A stretch of DNA of 64,000 nt. Origin: Aulostomus chinensis (lineage: Eukaryota > Chordata > Actinopteri > Syngnathiformes > Aulostomidae). A model generated the notes under the pieces. That model had not been told where the DNA came from and searched no databases. It was given only the letters and a program-made list of their open reading frames with translations. The stretch is taken from the NCBI GenBank assembly GCA_037954235.1, contig JBBMOA010000001.1:919001-983000 (forward strand), written 5' to 3'. Made by a program: the position numbers and the translations under genes. Below are positions 8,843 to 23,800 of this stretch, one piece after another (the first letter of the stretch is position 1; each line of letters begins with the position of its first letter).

Positions 8843-10486
8843 GCATCTGTGCTTTACTTACCGTGTAAAAAGGACCACAGTGGTCGTCTGGTTTTAATTT
8901 AACAAACAAATACGGTTGAAAACTTTGAGACAGAGACACAGGGCTCTTATTTGAAGGGCCATGGGATGGGAAATATCCCAGACCTCTGAGATCAGAGCGC
9001 TCACTTTGATCTCAGGGTCCTGACTTTGGGGGTTCTTCCTTTGGTCTTCAAATACTTGTGGTTTTTATTGGCAGAACTTTCAACTTGCATGCAAAAAGAG
9101 AATCACAGTCGATGGAAACCCAGCAGACAGTGTTTATTTCTAATAAATCAGACAATCGCACAAATGAGAATGAAAGGAAAAAACAATAAAATGTTTTAAA
9201 ATCCTTCTCCACTCTAAAGCTTTTTAAAGTTCATTTGAAGGTTCAAAGGTGGAGGTGAGGAGGTCACCCTGATCCTCCCTGTCGTCACTGCCAGGATTCT
9301 TTCTTCTGGTGCTGTGGTTCTTCTGATGAAGGGGGCGTGATGTTTGCTGTCTCAGGCTCCACCAAATGTCCTCTTTAGGACGCCACAATGTGGCCTCTTC
9401 ACTGCTCCATCTTCCCTGCATCGGAGACACCAGGGTTCCTCCTGGTGCCGACCCCATCGTCCTTCTACCCAATGGTGCGGCCATGGATCCTCAGAGGAGG
9501 CTGGGATCCTTTTCTCATCGGAACCACAGTTTTTCCTGGAGGGAACAACAGGAGCTTTGTTGTAATGTTTTGCTCGGTGTTTCCTGTTCAGAGCGTCAGG
9601 ATCTGTGACGCCATCTTGTGGTAGGGGGTCATCATCTTGTTGTGTGGTAGTGGATTCATTGATCTGCTGTTTCAACACATTCAAGTTCATTATCCTACAA
9701 GTCAAAGTACATTTGGTGTGGAGTTTTAGTTTCTGGCCTCAATCATAACGTGTGCCTTTCTTCTTCATGAACATTTCTCAGCTTTGTAAGTTTATTCTAG
9801 TTTTTCTTCCTCACTTTTCTATTCCATTGTTGAAGATTCTACTGCAGGTTGGAGTTCCCTGTTGACTGAAGCAGAAACAGGAACAACAAGCTGGAGGCTG
9901 TCAGAGCTCCAAGTTGGGGGCTGATATTAAAGTAGGAGATGAACACATCCAGGTTAGCATCCCTCTCAGAAGCTGCTACTTTAGCTCTTCAGAGTACAGC
10001 AGCCTAGCATAGCTTCATCTGGCCAGTTAGTGGCCCACTTTGATGTCTGGGATATCAGGTTCAAGGTTCTTCACAGCTCTGAATGAAGGCTTTCTAAAGT
10101 GTTAACCAGTACTCCAGTTGTAAAAAACAATCAGGGGGATGGTAGATTTTGATGTTTAGGAACAGATCATTTGTGCTGATGACAGCCCATCAGGTGAGAG
10201 ACCAACAGTGTACCCTTACTCCTCTCAAACAACAAGCATGCCATGGATATTACCTGTCTGCTACTCCTGTCATTGATCTTGACCAAGCCCCCAGGCTGAC
10301 ACTGCTACCACTGCTCCTACATAGTTAGAGTCAAATGCAGAGGACATTTTCCCACCGGGTGCAAGTGCAACTTCATACTCATGCTACCTATAAATCTGGG
10401 AATTCATCTATATTTTGAAACAAAACATTCTCAAGTCAAGTCCATTTTAATTAAAGTGCAAGAGCAAAAGAATGAAACAAATGTAC
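8843..10486. other. intergenic DNA with a possible gene remnant at 9110-9705
   Basis: On the minus strand, open frames at 9352-9705 (117 codons) and 9224-9484 overlap in different phases. They are followed downstream by AATAAA-type signals near 9135-9145. This could be the last exon and 3' UTR of a decayed gene, but I recognise no domain. An imperfect palindrome with arms CTGAGATCA/TGATCTCAG lies near 8987-9016. The rest, including 9700-10486, shows nothing recognisable. Confidence 0.35.
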
Positions 10487-11189
10487 TGTGGCAGGATAGC
10501 GCTACACTCCCCACCGTGAGGGGCAGTGTGGCAGACGATAGTGAGTGGTCACCTAGAAGTAGACCTGGTCCGACCCTTCTCCGTCCTTTCCACTTCCTCT
10601 CCCTCCTTCACGGAGCCGACAGCCGTGCGTGGTGGCGTCTCGCTGGTCAGCAGATCGGTTACAAACAAAGGTATGCATGCTTGCTCTGCTCGATTTATTC
10701 AGTGTCCTGGGCCCCATGTTTACTCTGGTTTTGCTCCGTCCAGCGGTGTGGTGTTACCGGGAGCTGGGCTGTCTCCCTGGGGCCGGTGTGTGCGTGGTGC
10801 GCTCTCTGGGGGTAAGACGCGTAGTTGTCTGCCTTTCATATCAAGCTGCCGATGGTCTGTGGTGTTCTGATTATCCTCTCCCGGCCATCGTTTGTGTAGT
10901 CTGGGCTGCGGGCTTCCTCCTCCTGCCTCGTCTGACACCACGATTCTGCTCTCCGGTAGGAAATGTTTATTCTTAGCTTTTGTTATTCTGTCATGCCCTT
11001 CATCCACATTTTAATTAGGTTAACTTGTTTATTTTGCAGTGCGCAGCCGTCAATTGCTGCTGTGAGCCTAGCTGCTGTTTTGGTTCTTCTTCTTCTTCTC
11101 TTCTCCTCGTCTTCAGTCTGGATTCTTGCTGATTCGGCTCATAACGGCTCTGCTCCCAGTGACGGCGGTTAAAGCCGTGCACTACGGCC

Positions 11190-11197
11190 TTTATAAG
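11190..11197 (+). promoter_or_regulatory. TATA box of the solo LTR
   Basis: TTTATAAG lies about 700 bp into the LTR in a GC-richer context ('acggcctttataagagcc'). This fits the end of a U3 promoter region. Whether it is active is unknown. Confidence 0.4.
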
Positions 11198-11799
11198 AGC
11201 CTCAACGTGGGCCAAGAGAGGGCATCCCGACCCTCATCGGCGCTGAGCCATCCCCCTTGGAGCCTGGTTTTAATTAGAGGGGCAGACATTTCCTTAATTA
11301 CTTGAGTTTATTCCTTTTCTATTTGTTATTTCTTTCTTTGAATTATTACTGTTAGTTTTTGTGGGTTACATTTGATTTATTGTTTAGAACCCTTATTATT
11401 ATATTATTATTATTATTATTATTATTATTGCCTTCTGCTCCCCATTTTGATCATTTGGATTTAAAACAGTTTCTGTTGGGTTATTGGGGTAGTGATATTT
11501 AGTTCGTGTGTGAGGGTTGCCTTGATTTCATGTTTTTGATGGTGTTCTTTTCTTTTCTTTGACAGGTGTTGAGGGCCCAGAGCGGCAGCGGTACCCCTGG
11601 TGGTGGTTCCTTATTCATGTTTTTTTGGTTTGCTGTGTCACGGGCGCAGTGTAGTTTTTTTGGATCCCTCCCCTTTTCGTTACCGCTGTCGTGGTAAGCC
11701 CCAGCCCTGTCCCCTTTTCTTTACGGTAATTCCTCTTGCACTCCTTATTTTATCCATTGGTATTCATTTAGTCTGTTGCTCATTTTAAACTATTTTTCT

Positions 11800-11805
11800 A
11801 ATAAA
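11800..11805 (+). promoter_or_regulatory. polyadenylation signal of the solo LTR
   Basis: AATAAA lies 166 bp before the LTR 3' end, in a T-rich stretch, as expected for the R region. Confidence 0.45.
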
Positions 11806-14800
11806 AGTATTTTTATAATTGGAAATCACGGTCCTGTCCTGTTGTGTCTCTCGACCTGTGTGCCTTTGTTCAAAAGGAAGCCTGGTCATTTTGAAATTTT
11901 GTTTATATCCTGGGGTGAAAGCCCCCAGGTGGCGTTGTTGGCAACTGTTCCCCACCGCTCGCCTTGCCACACTACGAAACACAAAATAATGCGACAGTGA
12001 TGTTGTAAGAATTGCTAATGAACACAAACTAATGCTACAGTAATGTAGTAAGAGTTGCTAATAACCTCAAAATAATGCTACAGTGATGTAGTAAGAATTG
12101 CTAATGAACTCAAAGTGATGCTGACAGTCATGTAGTAAGAGTTGCTACGATCCTCAAAATAATGCGACAGTGATGTCAGAAGAATTGCTTAAGATCTCAA
12201 AATGATGCGACAGTGATTTAGTAAGAATTGCTAATGATCTCAAAATGATGCGACAGTGATGTCGTAAGAATTGCTAATAAACTAAAAGTGATGCTGACAG
12301 TAATGTAGTAAGAGTTGCTAATAACCTCAAAATAATGCGAAAGTGATCGAGTAAGAATTGCTAATGATCTCAAAATGATGCAACACTGATGTCGTAAGAA
12401 TTGCTAATGAACTCAAAATGATGCTAACAGTAATGGAGTGAAAGTTTCGAATAACCTCAAAGTGATGCTGACAGTCATTTGGTTAGAGTGGCGAGTAAAT
12501 TAAAAATGATGCTGGCAGTAATGTCGTAAGAATTGCTATTAAACTCAAAACGATGCTAACAGTAACATAGTGATAGTTGCTAATAAACTCAGTGATGCTT
12601 CCAGTAATGTAGTAAGTGTTTCGAACAACCTCAAAGTGATGCTGACAGTCAAATAAGAGTTGATACGAACCTAAAAATAATGTAACAGTAATGAAGTAAA
12701 AGTTGGTACGAAACGACAAATAATGCGACAGTGATGTCAGAGGAATTGCTAATGAACTCAAAATGATGCAAACAGTAATGGAGTGAACGTTTCGAATAAC
12801 CTCAAAGTGATGCTGACAGTCATGTACTAAGAGTTGCTAGGAACCTCAAAATAATGCGACAGTAATGTAGTAAAAGTTGCTACGAACCTCAAAATATTGC
12901 TACAGTGATGTCGTAAGAATTGCTAATGAACTCAAAATGATGCTAACAGTAATGTAGTGATAGTTGCTAATAAACTCAAAGTGATGCTGACAGTAATGTA
13001 GTAAGAGTTGCTACGAACCTTTAAATAATGCAACAATAATGTAGTAAGAGTTGCTACGAACCTCAAAATAATGTGACAGTGATGTCAGAAGAATTGCTAA
13101 TGATCTCAAAATGATGCGACAGTGATGTCAGAAGAATTGCGAATGAACTCAAAATGATGCTAACAGTAATGGAGTGAATGTTTCGAATGACCTCAAAGTG
13201 ATGCTGACAGTCATGTTCAAAGAGTTGCTACAAACCTCAAAATAATGCGACAGTAATGTAGTAAATGTTGCTACGAACCTCAAAATATTGCGACAGTGAT
13301 GTCGGAAGAATTGCTAATGAACTCAAAATGATGCTAACAGTAATGTAGTGATAGTTGCTAATCAACTCAGTGATTCTTACAGTAATGTAGTAAGTGTTTC
13401 CAACAACCTCAAAGTGATGCTGATAGTCATGAAGTAAGAGTTGCTCCGAACATCAAAATAATGCGACAGTGATGTCAGAAGAATTGCTAATGATCTCAAA
13501 ATGATGCGACAGTTATGTAGTAAGAATTGCTAATGAACTCAAAATGATGCTTAACAGTAGTGGAGTGAAAGTTTCGAATAACCTCAAAGTGATGCTGACG
13601 GTCATGTCGTAAGAGTTGCTACGAACCTTTAAATAATGCAACAGTAATGTAGTGAGAGTTGCTACGAACATCAAAATAATGCGACAGTGATGTCAGAAGA
13701 ATTGCTAATGATCTCAAAATGATGCGACAGTGATGTAGTAAGAATTGCTAATGATCTCAAAATGATGCGACAGTGATGTAGTAAGAGTTGCTAATGAACT
13801 CAATTTAATTCTACAGTGATGTCGTAAGAGTTGCTAATAAACTCAAAATGATGCTGACAGTAATGTAGTGATAGTTGCTAATCAACTCAGTAATGCTTAC
13901 AGTAATGTAGTAAGTGTTTCGAACAACCTCAAAGTGAAGCTGACAGTCATGTAGTTAGAGTTGCTACGAACCTCAAAATATTGCGACAGTAATGTAGTAA
14001 AAGTTGCTACGAACCTCAAAATATTGCGACAGTGATGTCGGAAGAATTGCTAATGAACTCAAAATGATGCTAACAGTAATGTAGTGATAGTTGCTAATCA
14101 ACTCAGTGATGCTTACAGTAATGTAGTTAGTGTTTCGAATAACCTCAAAGTAATGCTGACAGTCATGTAGTAAGAGTTGCTACGAACCTCAAAATAATGC
14201 GACAGTGATGTCGGAAGAATTGCTAATGAACTCAAAATGATGCTCACAGTAACGTAGTGGTCGTTGCTAATTAACTCAGTGATGCTTACAGTAATGTAGT
14301 TAGTGTTTCGAATAACCTCAAAGTAATGCTGACAGTCATGTAGTAAGAGTTGCTACGAACCTCAAAATAATGCGACAGTGATGTCAGAAGAATTGCTAAA
14401 GATCTCAAAATGATGCGACAGTGATTTAGTAAGAATTGCTAATGAACTCAAAATGATGCTAACAGTAATGGAGTGAACATTTCGAACAACCTCAAAGTGA
14501 TGCTGACAGTCATGTGGTTTGAGTTGCGAGTAAATTAAAAATGATGCTGACAGTGATGTCGTAAGAATTGCTATTGAACTCAAAACGATGCAAACAGTAA
14601 TGTAGTGATAGTTGCTAATCAACTCAGTGATGCTTACAGTAATGTAGTAAGTGTTTCGAACAACCTAAAAGTGATGCTGACAGTCATGTAGTAAGAGTTG
14701 CTACGAACCTCAAAATAATTCGACAGTAATGTAGTAAAAGTTGCTACGAACCTCAAAAAAATGCGACAGTGATGCCAGAAGAATTGCTAAAGATCTCAAA

Positions 14801-17800
14801 ATGATGTGACAGTGATGTCGGAAGAATTGCTAATGATCTCAAAATGATGCTCCAGTGATTAAGTAAGAATTGCTAATGAACTCAAAATGATGCTAACAGT
14901 AATGTAGTGATAGTTGCTAATCAACTCAGTGATGCTTACAGTAATGTAGTAAGTGTTTCGAACAACCTCAAAGTCATGCTGACAGTCATGTAGTAAGAGT
15001 TGCTACGAACCTCAAAAAAATGCGACAGTGATGTCAGAAGAATTGCTAAAGATCTCAAAATGATGCGACAGTGATTTAGTAAGATTTGCTAATGAACTCA
15101 AAATGATGCTTACAGTAATGTAGTGATAGTTGCTAATCAACTCAGTGATGCTTAGAGTAATGTAGTAAGAGTTGCTACGAACATCAAAATAATGCAACAG
15201 TGATGTCAGAAGAATTTAAGATCTCAAAATGATGCGACTGATTTCGTAAGAATTGCTAATGAACTCAAAATGATGCTAACAGTAATGGAGTGAACGTTTC
15301 GAATAACCTCAAAGTGATGCTGACAGTCATGTAGTAAGTGTTGCTACGAACCTCAAAATAATGCGACAGTGATGTCAGAAGAATTGCTAATGATCTCAAA
15401 ATGATGCGACAGTGATTTAGTAAGAATTGCTAATGAACTCAAAATGATGCTAACTGTAATGGAGTGAACGTTTCGAATAACCTCAAAGTGATGCTGACAG
15501 TCATGCAGTAAGAGTTTCTACGAACCTCAAAATAATGCGACAGTGATGTCGGAAGAATTGCTATTGAACTCAAAACGATGCTAACAGTAATGTAGTAAGT
15601 GTTTCGAACAACCTCAAAGTGATGCTGACAGTAATGTGGTTTGAGTTGCAAGTAAATAAAAAATGATGCTGACAGTGATGTCGTAAGAATTGCTATTGAA
15701 CTCAAAACGATGCAAACAGTAATGTAGTGATAGTTGCTAATCAACTCAGTGATGCTTACAGTAATGTAGTAAGTGTTTTGAAAAACCTCAAAGTGATGCT
15801 GACAGTCATTTAGTAAGAGTTGCTACAAACCTCAAAATAATGCGACAGTGATGTCGGAAGATTTGCTAATGATCTCAAAATGATGCGACAGTGATTTAGT
15901 AAGAATTGCTAATGAACTCAAAATGATGCTAACTGTAATGGAGTGAAAGTTGTTAATGAACTCAAAGTGATGCTGACAGTAATGTAGTAAGAGTTGCTAC
16001 GAACCACAAAATAAAACGACAGTAATGTAGTAAGAGTTGCTAATGAAATCAAAGTGATGCTGACAGTAATGTAGTGATAGTTGCTAATCAACTCAGTGAT
16101 GCTTACAGTAATGTAGTAAGTGTTTCGAACAACCTCAAAGTAATGCTGACAGTCATGTAGTAAGAGTTGCTATGAACCTTTAAATAATGCAACGGTAATG
16201 TCGTAAAAGTTGCTCCGAACATCAAAATAATGCGACAGTGATGTCAGAAGAATTGCTAATGAACTCAAAATGATGCTAACATTAATGGAGTGAAAGTTTC
16301 GAATAACCTCAAAGTGATGCTGACGGTCATGTCGTAAGAGTTGCTACGAACCTCAAAATAATGCGACAGTAATGTAGAAAAAGTTGCTACGAACATCAAA
16401 ATAATGCGACAGTGATGTCAGAAGAATTGCTAATGAACTCAAAATGATGCTAACATTAATGGAGTGAAAGTTTCGAATAACCTCAAAGTGATGCTGACGG
16501 TCATGTCGTAAGAGTTGCTACGAACCTCAAAATAATGCGACAGTAATGTAGAAAAAGTTGCTATGAACCTCAAAATATTGCGACAGTGATGTCAGATGAA
16601 TTGCTAAAGATCTCAAAATGATGCGACAGTGATTTAGTAAGAATTGCTAATAAACTCAAAATGATGCCAACAGTAATGGAGTGAACGTTTCGAACAACCT
16701 CAAAGTGATGCTGACAGTTATGTAGTAAGAGTTGCTACGAACCTCAAAAAAATGCGACAGTGATGTCAGAAGAATTGCTAATGATCTCAAAATGATGCTA
16801 CAGTGATTAAGTAAGAATTGCTAATGAACTCAAATTGATGCTAACATTAATGGAGTGAAAGTTTCGAAAAACCTCAAAGTGATGCTGACAGTCATGTAGT
16901 AAGAGTTGCTACGAACATCAAAATAATGCGACAGTAATGTAGTAAAAGATGCTACGAACCTCAAGATATTGCGACAGTGATGTCGGAAGAATTGCTAATG
17001 AACTCAAAATGATGCGACAGTAATGTAGTGATAGTTGCGAATAACCTCAAAGTGATGCTGACGGTCATGTAGTAAGAGTTGCTACGAATCTCAAAATAGT
17101 GCGATAGTAACGTAGAAAAAGTTGCTACGAACCTCAAAATATTGCGACAGTGATGTCAGATGAATTGCTAAAGATCTCAAAATGATGCGACAGTGATTTA
17201 GAAAGAATTGCTAATGAACTCAAAATGATGCTAACATTAATGGAATGAAAGTTTCGGATAACCTCAAAGTGATGCTGACAGTCATGTAGTAAGAGTTTCT
17301 ATGAACCTCAAAATAATGTTACAGTGATGTCGGAAGAATTGCTAATGATCTCAAAATGATGCGACAGTGATGTAGTAAGAATTGCTAATGAACTCAAAAT
17401 GATGCTAACAGTAATGGAGTGAACGTTTCAAATAACCTCAAAGTGATGCTGACAGTCATGTAGTGAGAGTTTCTATGAACCTCAAAATAATGTTACAGTG
17501 ATGTCGGAACAATTGCTAATGAACTTAAAATGATGCGACAGTGATGTAGTAAAAGTTGCTACGAACCTCAAAATATTGCGACAGTGATGTCGGAAGAATT
17601 TCTAATGAACTCAAGATGATGCTAACAGTAATGTAGTGATAGTTGCTAATCAACTCAGTGCTGCTTACAGTAATGTAGTCAGTGTTTCGAATAACCTCAA
17701 AGTGATGCTGACAGTCATGTCGTAAGAGTTGCTACGAAACTCAAAATAATGCGACAGTAAAGTAGAAAATGGTTGCTACGAACCTCAAAATATTGCGACA

Positions 17801-20800
17801 GTGATGTCAGATGAATTTCTAAAGATCTCAAAATGATGTGACAGTGATTTAGTAAGAATTGCTAATAAACTCAAAATGATGCTAACAGTAATGAAGTGAA
17901 CGTTTCAAACAACTTCAAAGTGATGCTGACAGTCATGCAGTAAGAGTTGCTCCGAACCTCAAAATAATGCGACAGTGATGTCGGAAGAATTGCTAAAGAT
18001 CTCAAAATGATGTGACAGTGATTTAGTAAGAATTGCTAATGAACTCAAAATGATGCTAACAGTAATGGAGTGAACGTTTCAAATAACCTCAAAGTGATGC
18101 TGACAGTAATGTAGTAAGAGTTTCTACGAACCTCAAAATAATGCGACAGTGATGTCGGAAGAATTGCTAATGATCTCAAAATGATGCGACAGTGATGTAG
18201 TAAGAATTGCTAATGAACTCAAAATGATGCTAAAAGTAATGTAGTGATAGTTGCTAATCAACTCAGTGATGCTTACAGTAATGTACTAAGTGTTTCGAAC
18301 AACCTCAAAATGATGCTGACAGTAATGCAGTAAGAGTTGCTACGAACCTCAAAATAATGCGACAGTGATTTCAGAAGAATTGCTAAAGATCTCAAAATGA
18401 TGCGACAGTGATTTAGTAAGAATTGCTAATGAACTCAAAATGATGCTAACAGTAAAGGAGTGAAAGTTTCGAATAACCTCAAAGTGATGCTGACAGTCAT
18501 GTAGTAAGAGTTAATACGAACCTCAAAATATTGCGACAGTGATGTCAGAAGAATTGCAAATGATCTCAAAATGATGCGACAGTGACGTCGTAAGAATTGC
18601 TAATGAACTCAAGATGATGCTAACAGTAATGTAGTGATAGTTGCTATAAAACTCAGTGATGCTTCCAGTAATGTAGTAAGAGTTTCTAACAACCTCAAAG
18701 TTATGCTGACTGTCATGTAGTAAGAGTTGCTAATGAACTCAATTTAATGCTACTGTGATGTCGTAAGAATTGCTAATGAACTCAAAATGATGCTGAAGGT
18801 AATGGAGTGAAAGTTTCGAATAAACTCAAACTGATGCTGACAGTCATGTCGTAAGAGTTGCTACGAACCTCAAAATAATGCGACAGTAATGTAGTAAAAG
18901 TTGCTACGAACCTCAAAATAATGCGACAGTAATGTAGTAAAAGTTGCTACGAACCTCAAAATATTGCAACAGTGATGTCGGAAGAATTGCTAATGAACTC
19001 AAAATGATGCTAACAGTAATATAGTGATAGTTGCTCATCAACTCAGTGATGCTTACAATAATGTACTAAGTGTTTCGAACAACCTCAAAGAGATGCTGAG
19101 AGTCATGCAGTAAGAGTTGCTACGAACCTCAAAAAAATGCGACAGTGATGTCAGAAGAATTGCTAATGATCTCAAAATGATGCTACAGTGATTAAGTAAG
19201 AAGTGCTAATTAACTCAAATTGATGCTAACAGTAATGGAGTGAAAGTTTCGAATAACCTCAAAGTGATGCTGACCGTCATGTAGTAAGAGTTGCTACGAA
19301 CATCAAAATAATGCGACAGTAATGTAGTAAAAGATACTACGAACCTCAAGATATTGCGACAGTGATGTCGGAAGAATTGCTAATGAACTCAAAATGATGC
19401 GACAGTAATGTAGTAATAGTTGCTAATGAACTCAAAATGATGCTAACAGTAATGGAGTGAAATTTTCGAATAACCTCAAAGTGATGCTGACAGTCATGTA
19501 GTAAGAGTTAATACGAACCTCAAAATATTGCGACAGTGATGTCTAAAGAATTGCAAATGATCTCAAAATGATGCGACAGTGACGTCGTAAGAATTGCTAA
19601 TGAACTCAAGATGATGCTAACAGTAATGTAGTGATAGTTGCTATTAAACTCAGTGATGCTTCCAGTAATGTAGTAAGAGTTTCTAACAACCTCAAAGTGA
19701 TGCTGACTGTCATGTAGTAAGAGTTGCTAATGAACTCAATTTAATGCTACTGTGATGTCGTGAGAATTGCTAATGAACTCAAAATGATGCTAACAGTAAT
19801 GGAGTGAAAGTTTCGAATAACCTCAAAGTGATGCTGACGGTCATGTAGTAAGAGTTGCTACGAAGCTCAAAATAATGCGACAGTGATGTCGGAAGAATTG
19901 CTAATGAACTCAAAATGATGCTAACAGTAATGTAGTGATAGTTGCTAATCAACTCAGTGATGCTTACAGTAATGTAGTCAGTGTTTCGAACAACCTCAAA
20001 GTGATGCTGACAGTCATGTAGTAAGAGTTGCTACGAACCTCAAAAAAATGCGACAGTAATGTAGAAAACGTTGCTACGAACCTCAAAATATTGCGACAGT
20101 GATGTCAGATGAATTGCTAAAGATCTCAAAATGATGCGACAGTGATTTAGTAAGAATTGCTAATGAACTAAAAATGATGCTAAAAGTAATGGAGTGAACG
20201 TTTCGAAAAACCTCAAAGTGATGCTGACAGTCATGTAGTAAGAGTTTCTACGAACCTCAAAATAATGCGACAGTGATGTCGGAAGAATTGCGAATGATCT
20301 CAAAATGATGCGACAGTGATGTAGTAAGAATTGCTAATTAACTCAAAATGATGCTAAAAGTAATGTAGTGATAGTTGCTAATCAACTCAGTGATGCTTAC
20401 AGTAATGTACTAAGTGTTTCGAACAACCTCAAAATGATGCTGACAGTCATGCAGTAAGAGTTGCTACGAACCTCAAAATAATGCGACAGTGACGTCGTAA
20501 GAATTGCGAATGAACTCAAGATGATGCTAACAGTAATGTAGTGATAGTTGCTATTAAACTCAGTGATGCTTACAGTAATGTAGTAAGAGTTTCTAACAAC
20601 TTCAAAGTGATGCTGACTGTCATGTAGTAAGAGTTGCTAATGAACTCAATTTAATGCTACTGTGATGTCGTAAGAATTGCTAATGAACTCAAAATGATGC
20701 TAACAGTAATGGAGTGAAAGTTTCGAATAACCTCAAAGTGATGCTGACAGTCATGTAGTAAGAGTTGCTACGAACCTCATAAAAATGCGACAGTGATGTC

Positions 20801-23800
20801 AGAAGAATTGCTAATGATCTCAAAATGATGCTACAGTGATGAAGTAAGAAGTGCTAATGAAATCAAATTGATGCTAACAGTAATGGAGTGAAAGTTTCGA
20901 ATAACCTCAAAGTGATGCTGACAGTCATGTAGTAAGAGTTGCTACGAACCTCAAAATAATGCAACAGTGATGTCAGAAGAATTGCTGAAGATCTCAAAAT
21001 GATGCTCACAGTAATAAAGTGAACGTTTCGAATAACCTCAAAGTGATGCTGACAGTCATGTAGTAAGAGTTTCTATGAACCTCAAAATAATGCGACAGTG
21101 ATGTCGGAAGAATTGCTAATGATCTTAAAATGATGCGACAGTGATGTAGTAAGAATTGCTAATGAACTCAAAATGATGCTAACAGTAATGGAGTGAAAGT
21201 TTCGAATAACCTCAAAGTGATGCTGACGGTCATGTCGTAAGAGTTGCTACGAACCTCAAAATAATGCGACAGTAATGTAGAAAAAGTTGCTACGAACCTC
21301 AAAATATTGCGACAGTGATGTCAGATGAATTGCTAAAGATCTCAAAATGATGCGACAGTGATTTAGTAAGAATTGCTAATAAACTCAAAATGATGCCAAC
21401 AGTAATGGAGTGAACGTTTCGAACAACCTCAAAGTGATGCTGACAGTTATGTAGTAAGAGTTGCTACGAACCTCAAAAAAATGCGACAGTGATGTCAGAA
21501 GAATTGCTAATGATCTAAAAATGATGCTAAAAGTAATGTAGTGATAGTGGCTAATCAACTCAGTGATGCTTACAGTAATGTACTAAGTGTTTCGAACAAC
21601 CTCAAAATGATGCTGACAGTCATGCAGTAAGAGTTGCTACGAACCTCAAAATAATGCGACAGTGATGTAGTAAGAATTGCGAATGAACTCAAAATGATGC
21701 TAACAGTAATGGAGTGAAAGTTTCGAATAACCTCAAAGTGATGCTGACAGTCATGTAGTAAGTGTTGCAACGAACCTTAAAATAATGCGACAGTAATGTA
21801 GTAAAAGTTGCTACGAACCTCAAAATATTGCGACAGTGATGTCGGAAGAATTGCTAATGATCTCAAAATGATGCTACAGTGATTAAGTAAGAAGTGCTAA
21901 TGAACTCAAATTGATGCTAACATTAATGGAGTGAAAGTTTCGAATAACCTCAAAGTGATGCTGACAGTCATGTAGTAAGAGTTGCTACGAACATCAAAAT
22001 AATGCGACAGTAATGTAGTAAAAGATGCTACGAACCTCAAGATATTGCGACAGTGATGTCGGAAGAATTGCTAATGAACTCAAAATGATGCCACAGTAAT
22101 GTAGTGATAGTTGCTAATGAACTCAAAATGATGCTAACAGTAATGGAGTGAAAGTTTCGAATAACCTCAAAGTGATGCTGACAGTCATGTAGTAAGAGTT
22201 AATACGAACCTCAAAATATTGCGACAGTGATGTCAGAAGAATTGCAAATGATCTCAAAATGATGCGACAGTGACGTCGTAAGAATTGCTAATGAACTCAA
22301 GATGATGCTAACAGTAATGTAGTGATAGTTGCTATTAAACTCAGTGATGCTTACAGTAATGTAGTAAGAGTTTCTAACAACTTCAAAGTGATGCTGACTG
22401 TCATGAAGTAAGAGTTGCTAATGAACTCAATTTAATGCTTCAGTGATGTCGTAAGAATTGCTAATGAACTCAAAATGATGCTAACAGTAATGGAGTGAAA
22501 GTTTCGAATAACCTCAAAGTGATGCTGACAGTCATGTAGTAAGAGTTGCTACGAACCTCAAAATAATGCGACATTGATGTCAGAAGAATTGCTGAAGATC
22601 TCAAAATGATGCTAACAGTAATGGAGTGAACGTTTCGAATAACCTCAAAGTGATGCTGACAGTCATGTAGTAAGAGTTTCTATGAACCTCAAAATAATGC
22701 GACAGTGATGTCGGAAGAATTGCTAATGATCTCAAAATGATGCGACAGTGATGTAGTAAGAATTGCTAATGAACTCAAAATGATGCTAACAGTAATGGAG
22801 TGAAAGTTTCGAATAACCTCAAAGTGATGCTGACGGTCATGTCGTAAGAGTTGCTACGAACCTCAAAATAATGCGACAGTAAGGTAGAAAAAGTTGCTAC
22901 GAACCTCAAAATATTGCGACAGTGATGTCAGATGAATTGCTAAAGATCTCAAAATGATGCGACAGTGATTTAGTAAGAATTGCTAATGAACTCAATTTGA
23001 TGCTAACATTAATGGAGTGAACGTTTCGAATAACCTCAAAGTGATGCTGACAGTCATGTAGTAAGAGTTAATACGAACCTCAAAATATTGCGACAGTGAT
23101 GTCGGAAGAATGGCTAATGATCTCAAAATGATGCGACAGTGATGTCGGAAGAATTGCTAATGATCTCAAAATGATGCGACAGTGATATCGTAAGAATTGC
23201 TAATGAACTCAAGATGATGCTAACAGTAATGTAGTGATAGTTGCTATTAAACTCAGTGATGCTTACAGTAATGTAGTAAGAGTTTCGAATAACCTCAAAG
23301 TGATGCTGACAGTCATGTAGTAAGAGTTGCTACTGAACTCAATTTAATGCGACTGTGATGTCGTAAGTATTGCTAATGAACTCAATTTAATGCTACTGTG
23401 ATGTCGTAAGAATTGCTAATGAACTAAAAATGATGCTGATAGTAATGGAGTGAAAGTTTCGAATAACCTCAAAGTGATGCTGACAGTCATGTAGTAAGAG
23501 TTGCTACGAACCTCAAAATATAATGCGACAGTAATGTAGTAAAACTTCCTACGAACCTCAAAATAATGCGACAGTGATGTCGGAAGAATTGCTAATGAAC
23601 TCAAAATGATGATAACAGTAATGTAGTGATAGTTGCTAATCAACTCAGTGATGCTTACAGTAATGTACTAAGTGTTTCGAACAACCTCAAAGTGATGTTG
23701 AAAGTCATGCAGTAAGAGTTGCTACGAACCTCAATATAATGCAACAGTGATGTCAGAAGAATTGCTAAAGATCTGAAAATGATGCGACGGTGATTTCGTA

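Larger units (their letters stand above)
10487..11971 (+). mobile_element. solitary LTR (about 1.49 kb)
   Basis: The segment starts TGTGGCA and ends TGCCACA, a 7-bp terminal inverted repeat of the TG...CA type that defines LTRs. It holds a TATA-like TTTATAAG at 11190-11197 and AATAAA at 11800-11805, in the order expected for U3-R-U5 on the plus strand. An ATT microsatellite lies at about 11395-11430. No internal retroelement coding region adjoins either side, so it is a solo LTR. Flanking bases GTAC and CTAC match at only three of four positions, so the target duplication is unclear. The frames inside are overlapping and not gene-like. The superfamily cannot be told from the LTR alone. Confidence 0.6.

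Noticed and set aside
9224..9705. Minus-strand frames resembling a last exon with polyadenylation signals
   Set aside because: No family recognised and the frames overlap in different phases, so it is kept only as a possible remnant.
10381..10976. Overlapping plus-strand frames of 114-144 codons at the start of the LTR
   Set aside because: They start outside or overlap in three phases within LTR sequence, with no protein family likeness.
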